The notes: generated from the sequence alone by a model not told the origin. Positions 21,293 to 33,954 are shown, counted from the first letter of the stretch. The stretch is DNA of 64,000 bases from Austropuccinia psidii (GCA_023105745.1 JALGQZ010000017.1:1274001-1338000); one strand, 5' to 3'. Translations and numbers: made by a program.

Positions 21293-23133
21293 TGTGAGCC
21301 TTAGAGGTAATTTCATATACCCAAAAGACCACAAATATAAAAAATAACATATTAATATAAATAAAATAAATTTATTTATATTATTAAAATAAAAATAAAA
21401 AAAATATAAATATAAAATTATATTAAAAATAAAAAATTAATTATAATTTAAAAATAAAATTACTTTAAATTTTGTAAATACAAAATTACATTTATACTTG
21501 AAAAATTTAAGTAAAAATGAAATTTTAACAAAATTGTGAAAAAATAAATAAATTTGGAAAAAAGTTAAATAAAATTTATTATAACTTTTTATCCAATAAA
21601 TAAACATATAAATTTTATTTCACCATTGGATTCCTCATAAAAAATCAGGTGGGGTCACCTCTGAGTGAAATTTTTGTAACTCAACTCTAAATAAGCTTAA
21701 ATTAAGTTTTTAGTATTTTCAATGCAAAAGTTGAAAATCCTCAAAACCTTAATTTAATTCACACCACATGTGGTGTTAACCATCAATTTTTGTGTTAAAA
21801 TTGAGGTGTTGTGTTTAGTTTAGAAGTTATGAGGAATTAAAGTATTTTCAATTGAATTCAATTGAAATGTCAAAATGTGCGCGTGTATTACATAAGTGAA
21901 CTTTGATTTACATATGAGGTGTCAATTATTACTGTATTGTACTGTACAATTGAATTGAATTACATGTGTAAATTATAAGTATAATACATGATGAGGAATT
22001 AAAGGAAAAATAAATTGGAAAGATTAAATTTGGGGGGGAAAAGGAACTCCAGCTCTAAGGGGGAGCTAGACCCCCAAAATCCTTGCTGACAGGCGTGGGA
22101 TGTCAAAATTCACGCAAAAGTTCATCACTTTTGGCCTGGAATTGAGTCACAGGGTCTGTGGACTCAATTGATGATGAGGTTTTGATACCAACTGGGGTAG
22201 TTTTAGCTGTTGCCAAGAGGGTAAAACTACCCTTAAGATAAAACCATCAGAGTAAAAACAGTTTTAACTGGTTTCTACGACTCTGACACACATTCTGACG
22301 TGTTTTGAAGGCTCTAGGCCTGGTATTGCTATAGTAATGGCTGATTTAAGGGTCTAAAATGGCTAAAAATGGCTAAAAATGGCTTAAAACCAGCCCTTTT
22401 TGGTCTAAACCAGGGTTCAATGATGCCATAATTGGCTTTTCTGTTGTCAGACTGTTTTTCACGACTGACAAGAGTAAATTTTACTTTTGGAGTAAGAGAA
22501 TTGATGGCTATAAAAGAATGTCTTCTTTGCCCCACTTTTCTCTTCATGTTAGAATCTTTTCCTTTTATTAATTAGTTTAAAACTGTTAAACCAATCAATA
22601 AAAGATTCCAACCACCCTTTTTAAATCATTTTGAACCTTTTAACCACGTGAAAAAATCATTATAATCATTGTTTGTAACTCTTATAATCATTTTTACCCC
22701 TGAACCACCCCAAAAGTGAATTAAAGCATCTTTCATCACTGTAAACTTTGTCACTTTGTTTCCAAATTCACTCTGGTCACTTTTGGGCGTGTTTTCTCTT
22801 TAATATTCTTTTTAAAGACTTTGTTCTTCAATTAATTGCTTGCAGTTCTTTGCTCAATTAATTCCAATTGAAATTGCTCTTGAAGAAATTTCTTTTGTAG
22901 CCTTAAAATATCTCTTGTAGAGTATTTTTTGGATAAATTTTTATTGTTGGTAAAACAATAAATTTTTATAATATTATTGTTTTATACTAATAAAGTTATA
23001 AACAATAAATTTGGCGTGTTTTCTCTTAAAAAAAATATTTCATATTATTTTTAACAGAATTTTACCTTATACAAATTTTGAGGACAGGAAAAGTACTTAA
23101 TTTTTAATCAAAGTTTCATATCCACACCTTACA
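21293..23133 (+). repeat. 5' LTR of element B
   Basis: 1841 bp, starting TGTGAGCCTTAG and ending CCTTACA. It contains a TATA box at 22509 and the same overall sequence as 29554-31394. Another copy of this LTR family begins at 63465. Confidence 0.95.
22509..22516 (+). promoter_or_regulatory. TATA box of LTR-B (5' copy)
   Basis: GGCTATAAAAGAATG is a strong TATA box about 1.2 kb into the LTR, directed at gag. The identical site in the 3' LTR is at 30770-30777. Confidence 0.7.
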
Positions 23134-23135
23134 TT

Positions 23136-23153
23136 TGGGGGCCCAGCCGTGAT
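23136..23153 (+). other. Primer binding site of element B
   Basis: TGGGGGCCCAGCCGTGAT follows the 5' LTR after two bases (TT). It begins with TGG and is GC-rich in an AT-rich setting, as expected for tRNA pairing. Confidence 0.7.
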
Positions 23154-23337
23154 ATTTTACCTGTGACATATTTTTTTTTTACTCTTTTTAAATCTTTTTT
23201 CTTATATTGAAAAATTTAAAAACATATAAAAAATACTTATAATCCAAAAAAATCCTTAAAAAATAATTTTTTTCAAATTATAAGTGAGGCTTATATTTTT
23301 ATTTCTTTTTTGAAATAATCTTTTTTTACTTAATTAA

Positions 23338-24270
23338 TTGGCTTTTTCATTAATTTTAGTGTCTGACAACGTGGTAAGACAAGAAAACATTGAAACAGCC
23401 TCAACAGTAACCAGCATTATCCCTGCCAGTACTGTTAATTCTGATCATAATAGTACTGTTATTGTGACTCAAAATAATCAACCTGAACCAATATCTTCTG
23501 AATTAATTAACTTGGATATAAGTAATACACTTCAGAAAGCCAAAAATTTGGCCAATAGTAAGTTTTTGACGTAAAAATACTATTTTAAGCCTTTTTTAAC
23601 CATAATTATGCCTTCAACCAGGTCAGGAGCCAGCTACAACCCCTCAAGCAGCTCCCAAAAAGGTAATAGACGTGATTATGGCAGAGGCCAACCAGGTACA
23701 GAAGGAAAAGGGTCAGTTGATGACTTCCAAACAACTAAAATGGGTCATTCTGAATCTGATAATACCATTTTACCTTCAAAAAGAGCTGACACCGCCACAA
23801 CAAGCCTCTGTGGACATATACAAAGCCAGCCACAGTGCATACAACAATGCACTCCAATTCAAGGAGTACCAGATCCTTGCAGACCTGTGGAAGAATTGCA
23901 TGAATTCTTACCTGACAGTAAGAAAATTCTTGGGCCATCCCAACACTTGCAAATTGCTCAATGGATGGCATCCATTGATGGAAAAAAAAACATGATGCTT
24001 TTGACACTAGAATGGAGGAAAAACAACCCTCCACCAGCCAAACCAGTGCCAAAAACAGCCCCAGTGGCCAGCAGCAGCAATTCCAACGTGAAAAAGCAGC
24101 CACAAACTCCAAACAAGGGCAAAGGGAAGGCACCAGCCCCAAAACCTTACAGCCAGGGCTACAGGATTCCAAAGATTCAACAGGATGCCATGGAAAATGT
24201 ATTTCAGATGGCCAGAACCATGATGGAATTACAAAAGAAGGAGGAAGCCAGATTAAAATTCCAGAAATGA
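23338..24270 (+). pseudogene. Element B gag, first frame, with an intron
   Basis: The first open stretch (about 23338-23557) ends at a clear donor GTAAGT. A 64-bp intron (23558-23621, acceptor CAACCAG) joins it in frame to the exon starting 23622. That exon encodes a helical region (for example LTPPQQASVDIYKASHS) up to an A run at 23979-23989. The frame then changes, and a Pro/Lys-rich tail with a helical end (MENVFQMARTMMELQKKEE) continues to 24270. The first codon is uncertain: the opening triplet at 23338 is TTG, and an acceptor (TTTTAG at about 23361) suggests a further upstream exon. The region corresponds to the first gag frame of element C. A second frame overlaps it from 24012. Assignment to gag rests on position and likeness to C. 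Confidence 0.6.
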
Positions 24271-27200
24271 TTTCTGACATATTTGATTCCATCCCAGAGT
24301 TGTATGATGCTATAAATGACGTGAAATAACATCTTTCTGATGAAAATGAATCCATTTGTAACAACATTAAAACAAACAACCTGAGTCTGTGCCAAATTAA
24401 TGAAACACTTATGTGTTTTGAAAAAGTTTTAAGAACAATTAAAAATTCTAATAATGACAATTCTTCTAACATTAAAATAAATGAACAATCTGCCATTATT
24501 AAAGAATTAACAGATAAATATTCTAAATTCAATATTGATGACATGATTGAAACAAGAATTAAACAAGCCATAAATATTATCAAGACAGATAACAAGAAAG
24601 TCCTTGATGACATTTCAAATTCATTTACTGAAGTAAAGACATATACCATTGCCTTGAAAAAGTGTTTTGATGCTTCACAAGAAGAAGTATCAAAATTATC
24701 AATGAAATTGAATCAAGTCACTGCTGATAATACAAGACAGACAGAGTTATGGCAAGAACTTACACATAAAGAAGACATGTATAAAATTGAAGTAATAAAT
24801 TTAATACAAAGCTTCCAACATGAATACAGAAATTCCCAAAGGTGTAGCGACAGTAAAATGAATGACATTGAACAATTACTGAACACCTTACCAAGAATGT
24901 CTACACCTCTAAATCAAAATGAGGGCACAAGAATTTCAAATCCACAAGTATTGGATCCTGATAATTCACAATTAAAAAATGAATTATCCACTTCTTTTCA
25001 TAACTTGGAACCATCAATGGGCCAAGCACTCTTGAAAGAAGTTCCAAAACTTAAAGAATGGCCTCACTTCAGTGGTGAAGGAGAGTATGACCATATGGAA
25101 TTCATTAGAGGTATTGACATGATCAAAGAGGATTTTGAATTACCAGACAGATTGGTAACAGCCAGGTTTAACACCTTGTTTACCAGATCAGCTCACAGAT
25201 GGTACATCAAAATAAGACAAGCACATGGACACCAGAGTTGGACTTGGTGGAAAACCCAAATCATCAACAAATGGGCAAATGATGCTTGGAGGTTTAAAGT
25301 TGAAACAGCCTTTGAATCTGCCAAATTTAATGCTGATAAAGACAAAGCTTTACCATGGTTTTGCCAACAAAAGGACAGATTAACAGCATTATATCCTGAC
25401 ATGTCAGAATTTATGATCCATAGAAAAATTCTGAGACAATGTGGAGGTGACTTAGAGCATGCTGTCAAAAGCAGGACTACTGAACAATCTTCAGCAGAGG
25501 ATATTATCAATATACTAGAAGAAGTAACCACCAGAACCAAAATTGGTTCTAGTAGGGTGAATCTTAAAACAAGGTTTAATACACCTTGGAAAGATTCTGT
25601 GGACAAAAACCCCAAAGAAAATTCTAGTAATATTAAATATAAATCTGCAGATACAGTCAGAAAATGCCATATTTGCCAAAGCACCACCCATTTAGCCAAT
25701 ACATGTCCAAAAAGGGGGAAAATCAATGAAATTGACATTGAAAAAGAACCAGATGTTGAAAAAGAAGACATAATTGAAGACAATTCAGATGATAAGTCAT
25801 CCATATTCTCTGAATCTTCAAAAGATATAGAAAATATCAATGCCACTTTTGACATCATGGAATCTTATTCCCACTTACCACAATTGAGCAATGGTCAAGT
25901 TGATTTATCAAAAGTTCAAGATGCACAACTTATGAAGACAAAACCAAACAGAGGAAAAGGTTATACAGCTGGTAACTCCTGTATAACAGAAGTGGTGATT
26001 GACAACAAACCCACCAAACTTTTGCTTGACCCAGGAGCCTTCTGCTCTTGTGTTGGAAAATCTTTTCTTAAGACTTGTGTACCAAATTTTGAAGACCAAT
26101 TGTTACCAATTGATGGTATAAAATTCAACAGTGCAAGTAACCCAATGAAAGCATTAGGAATCTTTGAGACCAATGTCATATTCCCACACATAAATGGGAA
26201 TTTAAGGATCACAGTTGAATTTGTTGTTATGGAAAATTGCTCTAGTACCCATTTTATATTGGGAAATGACTATTTAATCATGTATGGGATAGATTTACAT
26301 AATAACAAAGACAGATACTTTACAATTGGAGACAATAAGCGCCAGAAATTTGCCTTTTTACCCTTCAAAAGACAAATTACAGTAAACAAAGTATCACCAG
26401 TCAACTTAGAGTTAGAGAAAGTCAAGTCTGAACAGTTAAATGAGGCTGAAATAAGCCTTCATCTGACTGATAAGCAAGAAAATGAACTTTCTTCCCTTTT
26501 GTATGACCACAGAGGAGCATTTGCTACAGACAAAGAACCCCTGGGAGCAATTATTGGTCATGAAGTTGACATCATTCTTAACATTGAGAGACCTTATCCA
26601 CCACTCTTAAGAAGACCTGCTTATCCAGCAAGTCCAAAATCAAGAGAAGCTCTAGAAATTCATATCAAAGAACTTCTAGACCTTGGTGTAATAAGAAAAG
26701 TAGGCCACAATGAGGAAGTAGAAATAACTACACCAGTCATAGTGGCGTGGCATAATGGAAAATCCAGAATGGTTGGGGACTTTAGAGCTCTGAACACTTA
26801 CACTGTTCCAGACAGATACCCAATACCAAAAATCCAAATTGCCCTTACTCAAATATCTCAAGCAGTGTATATAACCACTATGGATGCCCTTAAAGGATTC
26901 CATCAAAATGTAGTAACACCAAGAGCAAGAAAATACTTGAGAATTATTGTTCATTGTGGAGTGTATGAATACTTAAGGATGCCCTTTGGTATCAAAAATG
27001 CACCTTCACACTTCCAAAGAATGATGAATGAAATCTTCCCTGAAGAACTCTCAGAGGGATGGTTAATCATTTACATTGATGACATTATTATCTGTTCAAA
27101 GACTTGGGAGGAGAACATGTACAGATTATCAAGAGTTTTGACAAAAATCCAATCAGTAAACATGAAAATCTCCTTGAAGAAATGTCATTTTGGATTTAAA

Positions 27201-28565
27201 GAACTTAAGGCACTAGGACATGTTGTATCTGGTTTGTCCCTTGGAATTGATAAAAAAAAAGTTGCAGCAGTATTGTTAAAACCCATGCCTCAGAATAAGA
27301 AGGAAATTCAGTCATTCTTAGGTTTTGCAGGATATTACAGGCAACACATTAAAGACTTTGCATCCATAGCAAGACCACTTTATAAGTTGTGTGACAAAGA
27401 CACAGTATTTGAGATGACTGTTGACAGAGTCAAAGCTTTTGAGTCTCTAAGAGAAGCATTGACCACTGCTCCACTCTTACTGATGCCAGACTTTAAATTG
27501 CCTTTCAAACTGTATATTGATGCATCAGGGGATGGACTAGGTGCTGCACTTCACCAAGTTCAGATCATAAATGACAAACCTGTAGAAGGACCAATATGTT
27601 TCATATCCAGGCAAATCAAACCAACTGAAGCCAGATATGGAGCAAGTCAAATGGAATGTCTATGCCTTGTCTGGGCCTTAGAGAAATTGAACTATTTCTT
27701 AGAGGGATGTGTTTTTGAAGTAATAACAGATTGTACAGCTGTGAAATCACTTTTGAACATGAAAACACCTAACAGACACATGCTCAGATGGCAAATAGCC
27801 ATACAAGAATACAGAGGCAATATGACTATTGTTCATAAGGATGGGAATATTCATAAGAATGCAGATGGACTAAGCAGATGGCCATTACCAAATAACATTG
27901 ATAATCCTTCTTATGTGCCAGAAGAAGCTTCACCACAAATTCCAATAGAAGGAATAAGTGTTACAGACTTGAACACCACCTTCTTTGAAGAAGTCAGAAG
28001 CAGCTACACTCAAGATAAGAATTGTAGCATCTTATGCCAATTACTTAACAAAGACTGTAAAGACAACTCTCTAATACATGCCTTGGATGAAGTATGGAGA
28101 AAATCTTATAATGAAGGGAGATTTCACCTACTGGATGGTATAATTTACCACAGAACCAAGCACACATGTGTCATGACAGTTGTAGACAGGTCATTAATCA
28201 ATCTTGTACTGAAAGAATGCCATGATAGTCCCTTTTCAGGACATCTTTCTGAGGACAGAACAAGAGAGAAAGTAAAGACCTGCATATGGTGGCCAATGTG
28301 TCAAAAAGATGTTGCAGAATATTGCAAAACCTGTGACAGATGCCAAAAGGCAAATAAATCCACTGGCAAAAGACTTGGAAATATGATGAAAATCCAAGAA
28401 CCAAACAGACCTTGGGAAATTGTCCATATGGATTGGGTAACTGGCCTACCACCAGGAGGTGACAGGAGCTATAATGCTTGCCTAGTAATTGTGGACAGAT
28501 TCATAAAACTCCAATCTTTTTACCATGTCACAAAGATGATACAGCCATGGATACAGCTCTTCTGA
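24012..28565 (+). pseudogene. Element B gag-pol polyprotein: capsid, zinc knuckle, protease, RT, RNase H, integrase start
   Basis: The frame opens at 24012 over the end of gag frame one, meets a TAA at 24327, and is then open from 24411 to 28565 (1384 codons). Order after 24411: coiled-coil-like N-terminus, Ty3 capsid (near [11 protein letters not shown]), zinc knuckle [14 protein letters not shown] (about residue 420), protease-like domain, RT with YIDD ([11 protein letters not shown]), RNase H with [14 protein letters not shown], and the integrase zinc domain ([15 protein letters not shown]) with the first Asp near MDWVTGL. The protease active site reads [11 protein letters not shown]: Pro stands where Asp-Ser/Thr-Gly is required. 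The other elements here keep DSG or DTG. The frame is lost near 28500 and continues one frame over at 28478-29530. Pol would copy and integrate the element. Confidence 0.9.
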
Positions 28566-29530
28566 TATGGAATAGAGTAGTGTCATGGACTGGGATATTT
28601 ACAAATATCATCAGTGATAGAGATTCCAAATTCACTTCAGCACTATGGACAAATCTTCACCAATTATTTGGCACTAAACTGTCTTTCTCTACAGCCTACC
28701 ACCCACAAACTGATGGCCTGGCTGAAAGAATGATCCAAACCTTAGAGGACATGGTGAGAAGATTTTGTGCATATGGCCTTGAATTCAAAGATTGTGATGG
28801 ATTTACCCATGATTGGTGTACTCTGTTACCAGCACTGGAATTAGCATATAAAACATCAATCCATGCTAGTACCAATCAGACTCCTGCTGTTCTAGAAAAA
28901 GGATGGAACCCCAAGTTACCCCAAGACTCCTTGAGGAAAGACTTAATTGAAATACATCCCACAGCTGCTAGCTTCAAAGGAATGCTAGACAAAGCTAGAA
29001 AGCATGCAGTAAGGTGCATGGAGGACTCCTTTGCATATGCTAAAGACAAATGGGATAAATCTCATGCAACTCCAGATTTCAAAGTAGGGGACCTAGTTCT
29101 TGTATCCACCACTAACTTCAATAACATCAAAGGATGTAAAAAGTTAAAAGACTCCTTTGCAGGACCTTTTGTGATTAAGGCCCTCCATGGAGAAAATGCT
29201 GTTGAAGTAGAGTTATCTGAAGAACTTAGCAATAAGCACCCTACATTTCCAGTAAGCTTGATAAAGCCATACAAATCTAGTGATGCTGAGAAATTTCCCT
29301 TGAGGAAAAAGATTCCCCAAGTTATACCTCCTATTGAGACATCTGGTACTAAGAAAATAACCAAAGTTCTTAAAGAAAGGAAATTAAGAACCAAGAAAGT
29401 AAGGGAATACCTTGTTAGGTACAGTGACCCAACTTGTGAAGATGAATGGTTAGAAGAGAAAGATATACCAGAAGCCACCAAACTCCTGAGGAGATTCAGA
29501 CACACTAGAAACACCAATATTACAAAGTAA
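28478..29530 (+). pseudogene. Element B integrase core and C-terminal domain (after frame break)
   Basis: This continues the gag-pol gene in another frame, consistent with a one-base loss near 28500-28515. It holds the second catalytic Asp (NIISDRDSKFTS), the Glu region ([12 protein letters not shown]), the SH3-like C-terminal domain (FKVGDLVLVS, AGPFVIKAL, HPTFPVSLIKPY) and a chromodomain-like tail (YLVRYSDPTCEDEWLEEKD), which places B among chromodomain-bearing Ty3/gypsy elements (chromoviruses). It ends 24 bases before the 3' LTR. With the break, no complete integrase can be made from one frame. Confidence 0.9.
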
Positions 29531-29540
29531 TATTCTTTTT

Positions 29541-29553
29541 TAGGGGGAGGGAA
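29541..29553 (+). other. Polypurine tract of element B
   Basis: TAGGGGGAGGGAA directly precedes the 3' LTR at 29554, the expected place for plus-strand priming. Confidence 0.85.
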
Positions 29554-31394
29554 TGTGAGCCTTAGAGGTAATTTCATATACCCAAAAGACCACAAATATA
29601 AAAAATAACATATTAATATAAATAAAATAAATTTATTTATATTATTAAAATAAAAATAAAAAAAATATAAATATAAAATTATATTAAAAATAAAAAATTA
29701 ATTATAATTTAAAAATAAAATTACTTTAAATTTTGTAAATACAAAATTACATTTATACTTGAAAAATTTAAGTAAAAATGAAATTTTAACAAAATTGTGA
29801 AAAAATAAATAAATTTGGAAAAAAGTTAAATAAAATTTATTATAACTTTTTATCCAATAAATAAACATATAAATTTTATTTCACCATTGGATTCCTCATA
29901 AAAAATCAGGTGGGGTCACCTCTGAGTGAAATTTTTGTAACTCAACTCTAAATAAGCTTAAATTAAGTTTTTAGTATTTTCAATGCAAAAGTTGAAAATC
30001 CTCAAAACCTTAATTTAATTCACACCACATGTGGTGTTAACCATCAATTTTTGTGTTAAAATTGAGGTGTTGTGTTTAGTTTAGAAGTTATGAGGAATTA
30101 AAGTATTTTCAATTGAATTCAATTGAAATGTCAAAATGTGCGCGTGTATTACATAAGTGAACTTTGATTTACATATGAGGTGTCAATTATTACTGTATTG
30201 TACTGTACAATTGAATTGAATTACATGTGTAAATTATAAGTATAATACATGATGAGGAATTAAAGGAAAAATAAATTGGAAAGATTAAATTTGGGGGGGA
30301 AAAGGAACTCCAGCTCTAAGGGGGAGCTAGACCCCCAAAATCCTTGCTGACAGGCGTGGGATGTCAAAATTCACGCAAAAGTTCATCACTTTTGGCCTGG
30401 AATTGAGTCACAGGGTCTGTGGACTCAATTGATGATGAGGTTTTGATACCAACTGGGGTAGTTTTAGCTGTTGCCAAGAGGGTAAAACTACCCTTAAGAT
30501 AAAACCATCAGAGTAAAAACAGTTTTAACTGGTTTCTACGACTCTGACACACATTCTGACGTGTTTTGAAGGCTCTAGGCCTGGTATTGCTATAGTAATG
30601 GCTGATTTAAGGGTCTAAAATGGCTAAAAATGGCTAAAAATGGCTTAAAACCAGCCCTTTTTGGTCTAAACCAGGGTTCAATGATGCCATAATTGGCTTT
30701 TCTGTTGTCAGACTGTTTTTCACGACTGACAAGAGTAAATTTTACTTTTGGAGTAAGAGAATTGATGGCTATAAAAGAATGTCTTCTTTGCCCCACTTTT
30801 CTCTTCATGTTAGAATCTTTTCCTTTTATTAATTAGTTTAAAACTGTTAAACCAATCAATAAAAGATTCCAACCACCCTTTTTAAATCATTTTGAACCTT
30901 TTAACCACGTGAAAAAATCATTATAATCATTGTTTGTAACTCTTATAATCATTTTTACCCCTGAACCACCCCAAAAGTGAATTAAAGCATCTTTCATCAC
31001 TGTAAACTTTGTCACTTTGTTTCCAAATTCACTCTGGTCACTTTTGGGCGTGTTTTCTCTTTAATATTCTTTTTAAAGACTTTGTTCTTTAATTAATTGC
31101 TTGCAGTTCTTTGCTCAATTAATTCCAATTGAAATTGCTCTTGAAGAAATTTCTTTTGTAGCCTTAAAATATCTCTTGTAGAGTATTTTTTGGATAAATT
31201 TTTAATGTTGGTAAAACAATAAATTTTTATAATATTATTGTTTTATACTAATAAAGTTATAAACAATAAATTTGGCGTGTTTTCTCTTAAAAATAATATT
31301 TCATATTATTTTTAACAGAATTTTACCTTATACAAATTTTGAGGACAGGAAAAGTACTTAATTTTTAATCAAAGTTTCATATCCACACGTTACA
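29554..31394 (+). repeat. 3' LTR of element B
   Basis: 1841 bp, nearly identical to 21293-23133, ending CACGTTACA. Differences seen by eye include single bases near 31090, 31205, 31293 and 31389. A TATA box is at 30770-30777. The right target copy GAGCT follows. Confidence 0.95.
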
Positions 31395-33271
31395 GAGCTC
31401 ACAAACCAAAATAAAATTAGTAAGTGGCTTTACAACTGCAGAAGACAAAATTCAGCAGTCTCAGATCAGACCTATTCAATAAATAATATAAAAAATAATG
31501 TCAGTTATTTTTGGTTAAATTTGAGATTTTAATGAAATACTTGTCTGTTTAATGTCAATATCTTTTTTTTAGTGAAATTGAGGTGAGTTGTTTCTTATTG
31601 GTGATAATTCCTTGGTAGGATGGGTTATTTAAGGTTTTCTGGAAGAATTTGATTGGTGTTGATAAAGGTAATTTTGTCAAGGTATAGTTATAATAGAGTA
31701 AAATAATTGTTTTTAAAGGTTTGTTATTTATTTATTTTTTAAGAAGGTTAAATAATAAGATAAAATAGTATTTGTTAAATTTAAGAGGTAAGATTCTTTG
31801 ATATTGGTTTTTTTAAGGGGGTAAGTTAATTTTAAATATTGATAAATTGTTTAATTTTACTGAATAAAATATTTTATTAGAGTAGTAACCCTAATCTTGG
31901 GTACTGGGTAATTTTTTTTTTTTTTTTGATAATAATAAGATTCCACTGAGCTTAGCTACTGGGTAATTTTCAACACTATACTTCCACTGAGCTTAGCTAC
32001 TGGGCAAGTAAATTTACTATAATATACTGGACTACCTCCCAGGTGAGGGATGAATTATTCCTATGCCTCTACTGTGCAGAGGATATAATTTGCATGGGAT
32101 ATACTTTGCATAGGATATAATTTTCATGGGGGGGATTTTGAAATTTGGGGGAGAGAGCCCCTCTATTTATACCTTTTCGGAGCCTAGAGGGCCCTCCATG
32201 GGAGCTGTCTTTTTCCACTTTAATTCCTCTTGATTTCATCATGTGACTCTGTTTTTGGTGAGGACCTTTCTTGCATGGGTCAGGTGATTTAAGGTTTGGT
32301 GATAATTTTCTCTCTGCACAGCCTCCATTTATCACATGATTGTCTTTTGGTGAACTAATTATGATGTGATATTCTTGAATTTTCCTTGCATACATGAGGT
32401 GATTCAATTTTGGCTGGGGAGTTTTGTTGTGCACAGCCTCTTTCTAGTCACATGATATTCTGTTGGTGGATGCAGTATCACATGATGACCTTGTAATTCC
32501 TTTGCATATGTCCTATTTCCGGTTTGGTAGAAGTGGCTGTGTAATTTATGCAGGTGTCATGATTGTTTTTCTTCTTTTTGAACTTTAAAATGAAGTCAGG
32601 TGATGATTTCTTGTACTGGTGAATTTACTGTTATGTATGAGATGATGTGATTTTTTAGTTTGACACATGCTGTGCATAGTCATGTGGTTGAGATTTAATT
32701 AGAATTGTGTACTGCATGAAGTCTGTTGTAACTAGTTTTGGTTTGCATGAGGTGATGAGTGGTGTAAATAAATCTGATTCTGTTTTAATGTTTCAAGTGG
32801 GGTTACTTTGGATATAAGATAAGGTACTCCTGTGGCTGTGTTGTAAATGAATTGCAGGAATTCCATGGGGTTTAGATTTGCATCATGTGACCTTTATATG
32901 TTGAGTGATAGGTTGCTGTGTAATTCATGCAGAAGTCCTTTTCTTGCTGCATGAGTCCTGTGGCTATAAGGGGGTGTAAGGCTGGGTGGTGTGTGTAATT
33001 TAAAGGGTGGTACCTTATTTGTTGTAACTAGTTTAATATATGTAACTTGATTTTTTACATATGCATAATGAAATTGAATAATTTATTTAAACACATACAC
33101 TGCCTTTTGGTGCCTGTGCCATGGGTTTATGAGTTAAACCCAGCTTCTTGCTGTAAAATTGACCTTTTGGTGTAAAATTTGAGTGTAAGTCTGCCTGTAG
33201 GCTGGATTGACTGCTGTTTTGGGGTACTATGAGCTTGAGCCTGGTGAAAAAAAATGGTATGGAATACCACA
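31395..33271 (-). repeat. LTR of element A, second copy, remaining part
   Basis: This begins with the second GAGCT copy (31395-31399), then continues the LTR of A from 31400 to ATACCACA at 33271. It matches 2988-4858. Its - strand TATA box is at 32164-32173. An ATG frame that starts inside it at 33254 only becomes protein-coding after 33271. Confidence 0.9.
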
Positions 33272-33908
33272 ACACCAACAAAAGGAATGGCATATATACA
33301 TGGGACAGCCACAAAAATGACTGTTTGCATTGACAATGCTCAGCATCCACTGATCATTGATAGTGGAGCACACTGCTCCATAGTGGCCAGAAACTATCTG
33401 GATACCCACTTCCCAAACTGGGAAAAACAGCTCTTGCCCACTAAGTCAAAGAACTTTAAAAGTGCATCAGGGAAGATGACTTCCATTGCAACAATTATCA
33501 AAGAAAGAATTATACCCCACAGGAAGGGTAATATCAGACTCAACCCAGAGTTTGTAGTGCTTGATGATGCCCACATCCAAGGGTTTTTACTGGGAACAGA
33601 TTACCAGAGGATGTATGGCATAGACATTTACAACAGTAAAAATAGGCACATCACCATTGGTACTAACAAGGAAAAGAAATTTTCACTTGATATATACCAG
33701 ATATCCTCTCAAGATCCACTAGAAGAACTTCTGAAGGAATTCAGAGAGGGACAGTTTAGCACTACCCTCACCAGTAAACAAAAACTAAGTTTACTGAAGA
33801 TCCTGAGAAAGAACAGACCAGCATTTGCCATTGGTGAAGAACCATTAGGCAAGATCAAAGGCCATGATATAGAACTATATCTGGATGTGGAAAGGCCTTA
33901 TCCACCCA
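33272..33908 (+). pseudogene. Element C protease and start of RT region
   Basis: This middle piece of the C polyprotein is open without breaks. It contains the aspartic protease motif LIIDSGAHCSIV with an intact DSG, a downstream FLLGTDYQRMYGIDIY block typical of the Ty3 protease fold, and the linker into RT (HDIELYLDVERPYPP). It is joined upstream to gag at 2827 across element A. It is joined downstream, in frame, to RT at 54897 across element D. The protease would cut the gag-pol polyprotein. This fragment cannot be expressed alone. Confidence 0.9.
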
Positions 33909-33954
33909 CACCAGGGCAAATCTCCCGTCAATTGTTGGCGATTGACTTCACGTC
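33909..33954 (+). repeat. Left terminal inverted repeat of element D
   Basis: Starts CACCAGGGCAAATCT and ends GACTTCACGTC. It is preceded by CCA at 33906-33908. It pairs with 54848-54893 with six mismatches. Confidence 0.9.

Larger units (their letters stand above)
21293..31394 (+). mobile_element. Element B: young Ty3/gypsy LTR retrotransposon, 10.1 kb
   Basis: B is complete in outline: 5' LTR, primer binding site, gag, pol, polypurine tract and 3' LTR, in + orientation. Both LTRs are 1841 bp, and I noticed only about four substitutions between them. A perfect 5-bp duplication (GAGCT) flanks it. It lies in an LTR of element A, so it is younger than A. Despite this, the coding region carries a frame break at an A run near 23980, an in-frame TAA at 24327 and a frame change near 28500. 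Confidence 0.95.
2828..33271 (-). mobile_element. Element A: giant Ty3/gypsy-type LTR retrotransposon
   Basis: A is bounded by direct LTRs of 2031 bp (2828-4858, and 21134-21292 plus 31400-33271) that start TGTGGGAACTCC and end GGAATACCACA on the + strand. It is coded on the - strand. In its own sense the order is 5' LTR, primer binding site, gag-protease, two accessory ORFs, a 7-kb spacer, pol, polypurine tract and 3' LTR. Subtracting nested element B and its target copy leaves 20,337 bp, far above the usual 5-8 kb of gypsy elements. By eye the LTRs differ at roughly one percent of sites, so insertion was fairly recent. It sits inside element C. Confidence 0.9.

Noticed and set aside
22329..22547. 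72-codon - strand frame, identical at 30590-30808
   Set aside because: It is part of the B LTR, antisense to the element, and has no recognised domain.
23735..24649. 304-codon - strand frame antisense to gag of B
   Set aside because: It is a mirror of the gag coding region and its composition follows from the sense strand.
33254..33271. ATG start for the protease frame at 33254
   Set aside because: This ATG lies in the LTR of element A; the true protein segment begins after the junction at 33271 as part of the C polyprotein.
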